Source of the DNA: Eutreptiella sp. 'Long Island Sound 2002' | Lineage: Eukaryota > Euglenozoa > Euglenophyceae > Eutreptiales > Eutreptiaceae | Assembly: GCA_964036045.1 (NCBI GenBank) | Contig: OZ038379.1 | Coordinates: 109,989,268 to 110,053,267 of the forward strand | Reading direction: 5' to 3' | DNA length: 64,000 nt | Shown: piece after piece, positions 22,784 through 35,146 of the stretch | How the letters are laid out: each line of letters begins with the position of its first letter | How positions within the stretch are numbered: position 1 is the first letter of the stretch | Translations under genes and position numbers: made by a program | Notes under the pieces: model-generated | The model's input: only the letters and a program-made list of their open reading frames with translations | What the model was told of the DNA's origin: nothing | The model's database searches: none

Positions 22784-23180
22784 GGCTCAAAACGGGCTAA
22801 AAACACTTGTTTGAGCATCCCGAATGGTCCAGGATCACTTTTGGAAAAGCGCATTTTTGACCCATTTTTGACCCATTTTGGTCCCAAAATGGCCCATTCT
22901 CAAGGCATTTCGGGATTTTCCATGTGCCAAAACCCGTCGCCAGGGGCTCAAAACGGGCTAAAAACACTTGTTTGAGCATCCCAAATGGTCCAGGATCATT
23001 TTTGGAAAAACGCGTTTTTGACCCATTTTTGACCCATTGTTGGTCCCAAAACGGCCCATTTTCAAGGCATTTTGGGATTTTCCATGGCCCAAAACGCGCC
23101 AGCACGGGCTTAAAACGGCCGAAAAACACTTGTTTGAGCATCCCAAGTGGTCTAGGAACAACTTTGGAAAAACTGATTTT
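22784..23180. repeat. 161-bp tandem repeat, about 2.5 units
   Basis: Units begin with GGCTCAAAACGGGCTAAAAA at 22784 and 22945, and a diverged third unit begins at 23107 (periods 161 and 162). Each holds the phrases TTGTTTGAGCATCCC, TTTTTGACCCATTTTTGACC and GGGATTTTCCATG. It lies inside the inverted-repeat-bounded segment. Confidence 0.85.
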
Positions 23181-23860
23181 TTCGCCCTGGGGACCCTTGT
23201 GGACCCACCGCTGGCCCCCACTGTGCGTGGGCTAGCCGGCCCTCCGGCTGCACCAAGTGACCACTAGTACGGGGGTCTAGGCGTCTCTTGGGGCGATTCT
23301 GAGGCTTGGAAACCGTAAAAAGTGGGGGGTTGCGGGTGGACTAGGTGCCCTCGGAATTCGTCTTTGAGCCACGTAGCCCAAGATACGGCCCGTGCTTGGT
23401 TTCGGGGTGCTGGTGCACATTGCGCAAATTTTTCGGGCTTTTTGGCGCCTTTTTGGGCCATTTCTCGGAAATATCGTGCAGTTAGAGGGCACCAAAGGTC
23501 CCTTGGTCACGAGAAAGGCAAGCGGCATGTGAAGTGTAGCAGCCTTTTGCCTTCGTTTGGCTGTTTTGAGCCCTTACTAGGGACGTTTTGGGCGAAAAAT
23601 GGCTGTTTTTGGCCCAAAAACTGCGCAGATTTGGGAGGGCACCTACCGACTTGGCGCCCCCGCCCCGGGCCGCCAACGGTGAGTTTTTGGCTCAAAACTT
23701 GGATTTGGCAAGGCCACCACCTAGGCTCCGGGACAGCCAGAGTGGGGTAGAGCCCTAAGCGATGAGGCTGAGCAATGGTTAAAACAGAAAGGAGAAGTGC
23801 TTGTTGCTTGCTTGCTTGTTGCTTGCTTGCTTGTTAGCTAGATTTAAGGGGAGAGGGGTG
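23180..23860. other. Non-coding interior of the TIR segment
   Basis: About 680 bases without a supported gene. The sequence has many TTTTTGG and CCCAAAA words. Frames of 60-140 codons in both strands have no recognisable domain. Near 23797-23836 there is an array of GCTTGCTT words just inside the right inverted repeat. Confidence 0.5.
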
Positions 23861-23863
23861 TAG

Positions 23864-23865
23864 TA

Positions 23866-23955
<90 letters not shown>
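23864..23955. repeat. (TA)n microsatellite
   Basis: About 90 bp of alternating TA with TG interruptions, between the right terminal inverted repeat and the TTG/CAA tail of the third element. The same array appears at 42769-42860. Confidence 0.95.
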
Positions 23956-23958
<3 letters not shown>

Positions 23959-24717
23959 TGTTGTTGTTGTTGTTGAGGGCACCCAGCACGTGCCGGCGGG
24001 AGAAGTTGCCAGACATGCTCTCCCTGGGCAGGGCGCAAGGGAGCAGTCGGCCGGCGTCACGCTGGCCGGGCGTGTGCCGACGACGACCGAGGGGGGGGGG
24101 GTGGGGGGGGCGCCGTGGTGTGGGGGGGGGGGGCGCGTGTGGAGGAGGGTGGGGTCACCTGAGGACGTCACCCTGGGGCCCTCCCCCGTCTCGCGGGGGG
24201 AGAGTCACTCGTCCTGTGCGAAGCGGATGTGGCGGGGGCGGAGGGCGGGGTGGTGACCTTGGGGTGGGGAAGGCACGCCCGGGTCCACGGACAGTCCGCG
24301 CCTTGCCCGAACATCCCGCCGAGGTGGCCGTTCCTCGTGTGAGGCCGTGACGTGGCCGGGGGCGCTGGCCCGTGCTTCTAGCCTCTACGGGGGCGAGGGG
24401 AGGCCTGGGAGTTGCGGTCTGCCGGCGCCTAGTCACCTCTGCTGGTGTTGTGTTGTGGCCGCCTCGTCCCCGGTAGTGCGGGCGCGCGCGCGCGTCGGTT
24501 ATGGGGGAGGGAGGGCACAAGGGCGGGAGCACAAGAGCAGGAACACGGGTTCACTGTCGCTGGCGTGCTGTGTTCGGTTCATGTGATGTTCCCTGGTGCC
24601 TGTCCCTGTGCCCTGCGTACGGGAGGCCGCGCGGCACAGCCGGCGGGGGGTCGCAGCCCGGGCCGTGCGCGTGGGTAGCGGCGGGAGGCCGGGTGGGACG
24701 TGGCGCCATGCGGGTGC
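23956..24717 (-). mobile_element. 3' end of the third non-LTR element, cut by the assembly gap
   Basis: Identical to 42861-43622. On the minus strand the element ends in (CAA)n plus A/T and then (TA)n. The interior is G-rich on the plus strand, with several G runs, and has no convincing frame, so it is 3' untranslated DNA. It stops at the N block where the first contig ends. Confidence 0.7.
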
Positions 24718-24917
24718 NNNNNNNNNNNNNNNNNNNNNNNNNNNNNNNNNNNNNNNNNNNNNNNNNNNNNNNNNNNNNNNNNNNNNNNNNNNNNNNNNNN
24801 NNNNNNNNNNNNNNNNNNNNNNNNNNNNNNNNNNNNNNNNNNNNNNNNNNNNNNNNNNNNNNNNNNNNNNNNNNNNNNNNNNNNNNNNNNNNNNNNNNNN
24901 NNNNNNNNNNNNNNNNN
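24718..24917. other. Assembly gap of 200 N
   Basis: An exact-looking placeholder gap. The base after the gap corresponds to 6017, and the last base before it corresponds to 43622, so the sequences on either side are overlapping copies of one another. Confidence 0.99.
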
Positions 24918-26005
<1,088 letters not shown>

Positions 26006-26008
<3 letters not shown>

Positions 26009-27104
26009 ATAGTCATAGTCATAACCACTTATCATGCCGTCTACTGGAGTTACCGGGCATCTCGCGCCAACAGGTGGTTCCTGCCTCGCTCGATCCTGTG
26101 GGTCCCACGGCTGCCTGAGGTGGCCCACAGCATGACGGAGGACCCAGAGGACCAGGGATACCGGTCAACCAGGCTTTGGGGGCAGTGGCAACTGCATTGC
26201 GTTAGCATTAGCAACGGCGACGGACGCTGGCCCGTTTGTTCGCCGGGGGTAAGGGGGCAAGGCACAGCAACGCAGCAGCATCGCAACAAGTAGAAAGCAA
26301 GGGCTTCCCTGTCCGGCGCAAAGCGGCAACCAAGGAACAAAGCAGCACGCATGCGGCGAAGCGAGAGCGGACCCTCCGTCGTTCGCGTACCCCCGCCACC
26401 GTGGAGATGTCCATCACCCGTGACCCCACGGAATCCATTGCCGTCTGCGTACTCGTAATTGCCCACCACCCCTGACTCCATGTCTCCCTCTGCCAGCATG
26501 CATTAGCCCGTATATGCATATCCACGATTTCTGGGAGGCTCCAGCCTAGCCTGGCCCTCAGCTTTCATCGCCTCCATGTCCCCACAATGTACCCACAATG
26601 TACGCCGCCGACCCACCGCACCAGTCCCCTAGTATAGTACAGAAATACGATATCAACTATACGTCCCCGCGGTCCTGAGCTGCTCCCACACCCCAGATAT
26701 ATACCAAGCAGGCACTTCATGTCAGGGGCCAGCACCCAATCAGCTTCGAGGCATCCACTTGCCTACGTATAATATAACTTGAGGGTCTACAGGGGGGGAC
26801 GCGGGCAGCTACGCGACGGGAGTGGCGCAACCCGTGAATATCGCTGGCTGGGATTCGGGCTGGTGGGTGCCGTAGCTTGCTTATCGACTCCCTGTAGGGG
26901 TATTCACCAGAGGCTCGCCCCGGGCTGTGGTAACCAGGTGCACCTCATCTGGCCCACATACCATTGCCCTGGCGCCTACCCTTGACCCTTACCTGCACTG
27001 ATTGGCCAGCTCCCGTGGTTGCGCCTCTTCCGCCACAGCAGCGGCCAGGCCGCAGGTTCGGCCTCCAGCGACGACGTGGCGAGCCTACTTATAGCATTGG
27101 CCCG
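26006..27104 (-). mobile_element. 5'-truncated copy of the main element (duplicate of 7103-8189)
   Basis: The same 3' fragment ending in three TATGAC units. It differs from the first copy by an 11-bp tandem insertion near 26590 and one extra C near 26962. Confidence 0.8.
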
Positions 27105-27625
<521 letters not shown>

Positions 27626-29666
27626 ATAGTCATAGTCATAACCACTTATCATGCCGTCTACTGGAGTTACCGGGCATCTCGCGCCAACAGGTGGTTCCTG
27701 CCTCGCTCGATCCTGTGGGTCCCACGGCTGCCTGAGGTGGCCCACAGCATGACGGAGGACCCAGAGGACCAGGGATACCGGTCAACCAGGCTTTGGGGGC
27801 AATGGCAACCGCATTGCGTTAGCATTAGCAACGGCGACGGACGCTGGCCCGTTTGTTCGCCGGGGGTAAGGGGGCATGGCACAGCAACGCAGCAGCATCG
27901 CAACAAGTAGAAAGCAAGGGCTTCCCTGTCCGGCGTAAAGCGGCAACCAAGGAACAAAGCAGCACGCATGCGGCGAAGCGAGAGCGGACACTCCGTCGTT
28001 CGCGTACCCCCGCCACCGTGGAGACGTCCATCACCCGTGACCCCACGGAATCCATTGCCGTCTGCGTACTCGTAATTGCCCACCACCCCTGACTCAATGT
28101 CTCCCTCTGCCAGCATGCATTAGCCCGTATATGCATAGCCACGATTTCTGGGAGGCTCCAGCCTAGCCTGGCCCTCAGCTTTCATCGCCTCCATGTCCCC
28201 ACAATGTACGCCGCCGACCCACCGCACCAGTCCCCTAGTATAGTACAGAAATACGATATCAACTATACGTCCCCGCGGTCCTGAGCTGCTCCCACACCCC
28301 AGATATATACCAAGCAGGCACTTCATGTCAGGGGCCAGCACCCAATCAGCTTCGAGGCATCCACTTGCCCACGTATAATATAACTTGAGGGTCTACAGGG
28401 GGGGACGCGGGCAGCTACGCGACGGGAGTGGCGCAACCCGTGAATATCGCTGGCTGGGATTCGGGCTGGTGGGTGCCGTAGCTTGCTTATCGACTCCCTG
28501 TAGGGGTATTCACCAGAGGCTCGCCCCGGGCTGTGGTAACCAGGTGCACCTCATCTGGCCCACATACATTGCCCTGGCGCCTACCCTTGACCCTTACCTG
28601 CACTGTTTGGCCACCTCCCGTGGTTGCGCCTCTTCCGCCACAGCAGCGGCCAGGCCGCAGGTTCGGCCCCCACCAACGACGTGGCGAGCCTACTTATAGC
28701 ATTGGCCCGCGCGTCACCCCCCGGACCACTCAGCATGCCGCTCCTGCTCCCTCCTCGCCTCTAGGCGACCGGACTGGCGCCCCCCAGGGGTAAGCCGTTA
28801 CAATGGTGAGGCGACCGCATACTCTTCGCTACGACGCCACGCAGTACCGCTGTTGCCACGCCAATGCCACCCGCGAGCCGCCACGACACGCACCACCGCA
28901 ACCACAAGGCCATGGTCAGAGCTTAGACAATGTACATGCCCGCAGGCACGGTCCCTCTAGTTTGTTAACGGGGCCAGGGGATGCCCCCACGCTCCCCCTG
29001 AGTTGTTAGAGGGGTCACGAAGGCACACCAGTACCGCCATGCATCCCCGCTGCTCCCCGACTGTACGGTTCCCCAGTACCGCCGCGTACCTCCACCGTAC
29101 AGACCCCAGTACCGCTACGTATACCCCCAGGACGCCAGTACACCGTCACCTTGAACTCCACGTGCCCCCCATGAGTGCTCCTCCCACGCCGTCTCCAGGA
29201 CGCCCGCCATACTGTCCACCTGAAGACCCCGCTGTCATTTCCTTCTACGCACACATCTTCGCTTCGTCGCCGCCCCTGGGGCCTGCAGGCTGTCCCCGCA
29301 ACCCCGTGTAACACTCCCAGGGGGCGCCGTAACGCCGTAGCCCCCAGACAACTCCGTGCACCCCTGCTGTATCCCGAGCAACCACTCCCAATACTGCCGT
29401 AGCCGGGCCGCCAGTAGAGACCCCGGTGCCATGGGAATACCCTACAGGGGTTTGGGCCTTATTAACCTGGTCGGGACGACCCATGACACCTCACTGTTGT
29501 ATGCGGCGACCCGGGGCAGGCGGGTGAAGCATCCCTTCCTGACCCTCATGCACGGGGGCAGTACCACTCACCATCAGGCCGGCATGACCTGTCACATCGC
29601 GTTGGCCGTCATGAGCCGCCTGCCAGTACCGCACAATCAGGCCATGAAGGCACTGCTTCTCTGGCG

Positions 29667-30905
29667 CTACTGCCTCCGCTGCGTCCAGCGTAGGGATGGT
29701 AGCAGGTGCACCCACAATTCCCAAACCCAACAATCTGCATCACGCCCGGCCCCCACCACGCCGTCACCGTTTCCTCCGTGATGCCACAACCAGAGTATCC
29801 GTGAGTCGCCCTCCAGAGCCGCCCACCACAGCAGCAGAGGCAGGGCCGCCGACGGCACTCCAGGGCACCGTACCCCTTCCACTCGGACGCTCTTCAGGCC
29901 ACCCTGGATTGTCTTCCAGGCACTTGAGGACATCTGTCCAGAGTGCCGCAGTGCCCACCTCGCCTTAGGCCACCCCCTATCGGCACGCTCCTTACATGTC
30001 CCGCATAGTGGGACGGAGGCACACTGATGAACCCAAACTGACACCGTTTCCCTGCACCCGTGGTATCGCTGCGGAAGCACAGACCGTGACGGAACGCAGC
30101 TACCATCACAACACTGCGACCACAGGTCCTGCCATACATCGCAGCACGCGTCCTGGAGTCCGAGGAAAGCACCCGCCAGCGTGCGTGCTGTGGCACAACT
30201 GAGGAGGCTGCGCCTCGCTTCCTCCCACGTGGACACCGGGTGGAGTATCGATCGCCCGTCGGGCATCACGGGCAGGCTCTCAAGTAGCAGGGGCCACCGC
30301 GCAACTGTGGGGCTGTGTGTGCCATGCGCCAGGAGCTCCCAACCGTAGTCCTGTAAGACCTCCCTGATGACATCAACCCCGTCCTGCTTCGGGCCCCTGG
30401 CGGATGCCAGAACCAAGCGTTGTCCTCCCGCCCGAGCCTCAATGACCGCCGCGAGGCCCTGGGTGTCAAGGGTGTGACGGGCATCGGCAGCCACGTGGTC
30501 GTCCCCCTCTGGCAGAGAGAACATGGCCTCCGTGACGTGGTCTTGCGCGTCGTTGCCCTGTACTTGTGCCAGCTGCTTGGAGCCCACTAACACTGCGATG
30601 GACCGCTGCTCCGTGACCGCTGGTATGGCTCGTTGCAGCTGCCGGTGATACAGCCACAATGTACCTACGTCAAGTACGACAGCCACTGCCAGGATTGGGA
30701 GACTGAACAGAGGTTGCTGAAGGACCGGCAGCACCTCGCGAGCCCAGCCCATGACGTTCCCCACTGCTGGATGGTTCGCGTACACCTGGAGGCAGGGATC
30801 ACTCTTGCCGTCAGGGCTTCGCACCATGGTACCACGCACCAGGGCCCACGATTGCGCTGACACCACGCGAGACCACTCCCTGAATGTCGTGATGTCCCGT
30901 GCCAC
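29667..30905 (-). CDS. ORF E (duplicate): putative membrane-anchored Cys-rich protein
   Basis: Same 412 residues as at 10764-12002: a single hydrophobic segment at 65-86 and ten Cys between 237 and 304. It follows ORF D with a 240-base overlap in a different phase, so production would need a frameshift, reinitiation or a separate transcript. Function unknown. Confidence 0.5.
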   Translation of the reverse strand: MARDITTFREWSRVVSAQSWALVRGTMVRSPDGKSDPCLQVYANHPAVGNVMGWAREVLPVLQQPLFSLPILAVAVVLDVGTLWLYHRQLQRAIPAVTEQRSIAVLVGSKQLAQVQGNDAQDHVTEAMFSLPEGDDHVAADARHTLDTQGLAAVIEARAGGQRLVLASARGPKQDGVDVIREVLQDYGWELLAHGTHSPTVARWPLLLESLPVMPDGRSILHPVSTWEEARRSLLSCATARTLAGAFLGLQDACCDVWQDLWSQCCDGSCVPSRSVLPQRYHGCRETVSVWVHQCASVPLCGTCKERADRGWPKARWALRHSGQMSSSAWKTIQGGLKSVRVEGVRCPGVPSAALPLLLWWAALEGDSRILWLWHHGGNGDGVVGAGRDADCWVWELWVHLLPSLRWTQRRQ

Positions 30906-33900
30906 CCAGGAACCGATTCACGGGCTGAAGGCCTGCGCCACCACCGCCATCTGTGAGGGAACAAGGACATCGCCTCTTCTTGCGCGATGCACGACCGTGG
31001 CACCAGCAGTGCTTGCAGCGGTGCCCTCTGAAAGGTTGCCCGCAGGTCGCCGGGGAGGCCGGCAAACGGGTTCCATGGCGGACGCTGCTGTATCCTCCCT
31101 GCTGGCGGGCAGAAGGATGTGTCAGCTCGCAGGAACGCGTATACCGCCCTCCTTCGATCTTGCATCGGCAGCTGCATGATCTGGGTGAGCCGATGGTTCC
31201 TGCGGGCATACACATCTTCCCCAATCTGGACCATGTCCTCCACAAGGAGCCTGGCCTTGGCAGGGCCCCGGGACGACGCCGCTTGCAAGGCAGCGAACAA
31301 CCGCTTCAGGTCCCCGGGGACGACACCCGCCATGAGGGATTCCGTCCATCTGCAGCCGTGCTCCCTCCACGCCACGAACTCCACCGCCCTGTCTGCCAGG
31401 GGTAGCTCCGCCGTGAACTCCTCCACACCCCTGCACAGGAGCCCAGCCACTTCCTCGTCCTGTGCACACAGTAGGCGCATGTGGCCAATGTCCTCCTCCG
31501 GCCCCCCACAGAAGATACAGGGGTTGGCCGGTATTGCCATACGCGTGAGCTTCTGTCTCCACCGTCGCATGACCTGCATGGTGAACAAGCGACCGTCACG
31601 TGCCCGCAGCATATTTCTCTGCGTTGGGCCGTGGTGTACAGCTCCCAGGGGCACCGCCTCGCAGGCGCCAGCCAGTGGCGTGTGCGCCCTGTTGCATGCC
31701 GCTAGCGAACGCCACTCCATCTCCCGGACTTGCTGAAGGGCTTGCATGGATGGCACACGCGGCTGGAGCTCTCCATTATCTGCCGGCACCAAGAGGATGG
31801 CGTGCTCCTTTGGCAGGACGAGATGGATAGGCGGGGCCATTGCACGGGCCGCGGCAGAGTCCGGCGCCTTGAGCGGGACCGCCGCCAAGTGCGAGCTCTG
31901 CCTCACCACCCAGTGGTGCGGCCCCCCAACTCGGCGCGGCAGCCGCCGCAGCCCCCCCACTATCCAGCTCAGTGCGTGCTGACTGACCAGATGTGACGTC
32001 GGCCCCTTGATGCCACGATACAGGGCCTCCTGCACCCTGCGGAGATGCGCTCCTATGACGGACGCATCCACCACGTGCACCGTGCACGCTGACGGGAGCG
32101 TGTGTAACAAGTACGCCGCCGCGCGGATGATCTCTGCCTCCGGGACCCTGCCGTAGATGGCACCCGTCCACGTGGGGACTCCGTGGCTGGCCACCGCCAC
32201 ATTTGTGGCGTCGTCTCCCTGGGGCGACGCGTCAGATGATGTGACTTTAGTCGCCACCGGCACCCAGCAGTACCGGTGGGGTTCCAGCCACGCCACGTCG
32301 GAGTGGGGGCTCTGCACCACCTTTCCTAGGCACGCCGCACTGGAGGCCGTGAGCTCCGGGGACAGCACCACCCTCGGCCGATATACCGCCTGTGGTCTCA
32401 AGGCCAGGTCACATCCACAGACTGACTTGATGGCGTCCAGGGCGGTGGTATACTCCGCCCGCCATATTGTTGCGGAGCAGGAGGGCTGGTATACCACTAC
32501 AGACCCCTGTTCCACTGCGCCGCCGTCACGCAACGACGTGACGGCGACATGCGGATCGTGTGGCACGTTGGACATCCAGACCACTTCCGGGACCGAGTAC
32601 TCATCCGGATCCAGGATGGGGCCTGCTGGCAGCAGAAGGACGATTGCCCACTCGCTGCACCCGTGCACCGCCGCGCATGCCCTGGAAACCGCTGGCCGCC
32701 CGTGCACAACCCACAGTGGTGGCGGGCTTATGCCGCCCCGGGCGTGAGGAGTGAGTAGCGGGACGGACGCCGGATCGTCTTGCTGTTGGTAACCCTCAAA
32801 GACGTCCCCCAATAGAAACAGGAGGGCGGCTAGCGGGACGAACGGCATGGACAGCCCCGGGTTGGCTAGGTCCCATCCTTCCTCCCTGTATCCGCCCACC
32901 ACATACACGTCCCCCGCAGTGGACTGTTTATTGCGTTTGCTGGCCTTCTTTCGGCGCACCGGGTGCATTAGCCGGTGAGTCAACAGACTAGGCAGCTGCT
33001 GCCGGAAGACGTCGCTGAGCCCCGTGAACCACACGTGGTCCAGCTGACGGGGCCCTACTCCTGCGTGCGGAAGGTGCAGGTGGTCCTCATGACACTCCTG
33101 AAGCTGGACAGCCCAGTGCCCAGGCGCAGGACAGGGGAGCCGCGCATGCAGGAGGTCATTTGCGGGATCAGTCAGGGACTGTACCGTCGCATCAGTGCGG
33201 GGCCCCGAGAGAACGCAGATGTCTCTACCTTTGAAGGAATAGGTTTGGGACACCCACTTCCGCCCCGCCCACTGCACTTGCGGCAGATGGGCGTGTACGC
33301 ACGAGTACACCGACGATGGCATGAGAAGTCCTACCCGCAACGTCCCCATCGCCAGGAGTACCCTGTCCACCCACGTATTGCCAGCGTGCGTGGTGAATGA
33401 CGCAGAGGGCACCATGAACTGCTTGCACATTCGGTACTGCACGTGCATGTCCCGGAGCATGGCCCGCAGCTCATCCCGGACTGTCGTCGACCTGTGGTGG
33501 GTGAGCTGAGCCATGGTCGCCACGACGGAGTCGCGGCAGATAACCTGGACATCCGCCAACCGTAACCCATGACCCGACCGCACTGCCACGTTGGACAGGT
33601 CTTTGGGCAGCTTCTCGAATTGCAGGGCTGCAACCTTGATGGCTGTATTCAGCTTGATCACCGCCTCCGCCGAGTTGGACAGGTAGGGCGCCGTGTACCG
33701 CACGATGCCTCCAACCACAGCCGCCATCACCTCATGAGGCACGGACGCCGGCCCCAACGTGTTCTTGCACCAGCCCAGCAGAGCTTCACACCTGAGTACA
33801 TGTTTCTCCTTCATGGTCGCCACCCCCCTGGGATCGAGGCGCAGGCCCAAGTATGGTACCGTGCCCTTGGCGCGTAAGCATACCCATGAGGCCGCCGTGT

Positions 33901-35125
33901 TCCCTGGGCTCAGGCATACCATAATCGAATGGATGCGAGCAGTATTGGCATAGGCGCATTTGCCGACGTTGAGGGACATGCCCATGTCCGTGAGATACCG
34001 CGCTATCGCCGCTGCATACTCCAGGAATTGCGGCAGGGAGTGCGCTATCAACAGGAGGTCATCACAGTACGCCTGCACCAGGGGTGGCACCGCATGCGGA
34101 GCATCTCCCAGCGCCTTGCAGGCGAGGCTCCGCAGGAGAGGCTCCAAGAGGAGGAGGTAGAGCACAGCGCTCTCCGCACTGCCCTGCCGCAGGCCCCTGT
34201 GGAGCCGAATGCTCAGCGTCGGGCCGTGCGCGGTGACGATGCGCACCAGAGACCCGCAGCTGAGGGTGTGGAAGAGCCTGATGAGCTCCTCCGGGACACC
34301 CATGTGGCGCAGGAGGAGCGCCAGCGCCCCGTGCGGCGCTGTGTCAAAAGCTTTTGACACATCGAAGGCCAGCACGTGGTTTTCCTCCAGCCCACGCTGC
34401 AGCCTGCGCTGGGCCAGGAACACCGGGGCAGCCGCCGTGGAGCCCGGCATGGCTCCGAACTGCCAGTCCGCAGCCAGTCCCTTGCGTGCCAGGACGGCTG
34501 TGAACCTCCGCATGAGGTGAGTCATGAGCATTCGCATGTCTTGCTGCCCCAGCGCTATCGGCCTGTACTCGTCCAGGTTGCCCGTGGCTGTGCCCTTGGG
34601 CTTCAGCCAGATAATGGCCTCGTGCCAGGACTCCAGGACGTCCGCACCCCGTAGGATTGCCCTGTACGGGTGCACCAGGAGCCCCTGCACCGGTTCAGGC
34701 AGCTCTGCTATGAGGGCAGCCGTGACCCGGTTGGACCCCGGAGCTTTGTCGTCCGCCACGGCCTGCCTCATGGCGTCTTTAAGGTCCTGCAGGGTGTAGT
34801 CCTGTACCGACCTCCATTCCTCCGGCACCCCTTTGGGAATGCGGGCCCGGACCAGCCGCTTGAAGGCCGGCAGGTTCACTGGCCGCTTGGCGTACAGCGC
34901 CTCCCAATACCTCTGGACCTCGCCAATGACGTCCGAGGCCTCGAAGAGCACCTTCTCCGATTTCCGGACGCGTACGGACCATAGGCCTGACGGGGCATAG
35001 TTCACCATGTTGATGGCCCCCCGTATCGCCGTCCATTGGAGCTGCAGATCCGGTACCCTGCCCCGCCAATAGTCCTTGATGGACCGGCGCCTGTTGCTCC
35101 TGAGGACACCCCGCAGCTCCTCCAC
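30665..35125 (-). CDS. ORF D (duplicate): reverse transcriptase, RNase H-like region, zinc knuckle
   Basis: Same 1,486 residues as at 11762-16222. The catalytic YCDD is encoded at 34069-34058, motif A near 34370-34342, and the CIFC knuckle near 31519-31508. Motif A DNA contains a perfect 20-bp palindrome at 34341-34360. The frame follows ORF C in phase after a single TAG. Confidence 0.88.
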   Translation of the reverse strand: MEELRGVLRSNRRRSIKDYWRGRVPDLQLQWTAIRGAINMVNYAPSGLWSVRVRKSEKVLFEASDVIGEVQRYWEALYAKRPVNLPAFKRLVRARIPKGVPEEWRSVQDYTLQDLKDAMRQAVADDKAPGSNRVTAALIAELPEPVQGLLVHPYRAILRGADVLESWHEAIIWLKPKGTATGNLDEYRPIALGQQDMRMLMTHLMRRFTAVLARKGLAADWQFGAMPGSTAAAPVFLAQRRLQRGLEENHVLAFDVSKAFDTAPHGALALLLRHMGVPEELIRLFHTLSCGSLVRIVTAHGPTLSIRLHRGLRQGSAESAVLYLLLLEPLLRSLACKALGDAPHAVPPLVQAYCDDLLLIAHSLPQFLEYAAAIARYLTDMGMSLNVGKCAYANTARIHSIMVCLSPGNTAASWVCLRAKGTVPYLGLRLDPRGVATMKEKHVLRCEALLGWCKNTLGPASVPHEVMAAVVGGIVRYTAPYLSNSAEAVIKLNTAIKVAALQFEKLPKDLSNVAVRSGHGLRLADVQVICRDSVVATMAQLTHHRSTTVRDELRAMLRDMHVQYRMCKQFMVPSASFTTHAGNTWVDRVLLAMGTLRVGLLMPSSVYSCVHAHLPQVQWAGRKWVSQTYSFKGRDICVLSGPRTDATVQSLTDPANDLLHARLPCPAPGHWAVQLQECHEDHLHLPHAGVGPRQLDHVWFTGLSDVFRQQLPSLLTHRLMHPVRRKKASKRNKQSTAGDVYVVGGYREEGWDLANPGLSMPFVPLAALLFLLGDVFEGYQQQDDPASVPLLTPHARGGISPPPLWVVHGRPAVSRACAAVHGCSEWAIVLLLPAGPILDPDEYSVPEVVWMSNVPHDPHVAVTSLRDGGAVEQGSVVVYQPSCSATIWRAEYTTALDAIKSVCGCDLALRPQAVYRPRVVLSPELTASSAACLGKVVQSPHSDVAWLEPHRYCWVPVATKVTSSDASPQGDDATNVAVASHGVPTWTGAIYGRVPEAEIIRAAAYLLHTLPSACTVHVVDASVIGAHLRRVQEALYRGIKGPTSHLVSQHALSWIVGGLRRLPRRVGGPHHWVVRQSSHLAAVPLKAPDSAAARAMAPPIHLVLPKEHAILLVPADNGELQPRVPSMQALQQVREMEWRSLAACNRAHTPLAGACEAVPLGAVHHGPTQRNMLRARDGRLFTMQVMRRWRQKLTRMAIPANPCIFCGGPEEDIGHMRLLCAQDEEVAGLLCRGVEEFTAELPLADRAVEFVAWREHGCRWTESLMAGVVPGDLKRLFAALQAASSRGPAKARLLVEDMVQIGEDVYARRNHRLTQIMQLPMQDRRRAVYAFLRADTSFCPPAGRIQQRPPWNPFAGLPGDLRATFQRAPLQALLVPRSCIAQEEAMSLFPHRWRWWRRPSARESVPGWHGTSRHSGSGLAWCQRNRGPWCVVPWCEALTARVIPASRCTRTIQQWGTSWAGLARCCRSFSNLCSVSQSWQWLSYLT

Positions 35126-35146
35126 GCGTGTCTCTAGCTGGTGGAG

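Larger units (their letters stand above)
22673..23863. mobile_element. Candidate non-autonomous TIR element (MITE-like), 1.19 kb
   Basis: The segment between two (TA)n arrays starts with CTACACCCCTCTCCC (22673-22687) and ends with its exact reverse complement (23849-23863). No long ORF is convincing, so no transposase is encoded. It is less GC-rich than its surroundings and contains an internal 161-bp tandem repeat at the left and GCTTGCTT runs at the right. A non-autonomous DNA transposon that targets TA is one explanation; a chance inverted repeat within a decayed sequence is the alternative. Exact target-site duplications cannot be read because both sides are TA-rich. Confidence 0.45.

Noticed and set aside
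22784-23180. CRISPR-like array
   Set aside because: Units of 161 bp are contiguous with no unique spacers, and the context is eukaryotic retroelement DNA.
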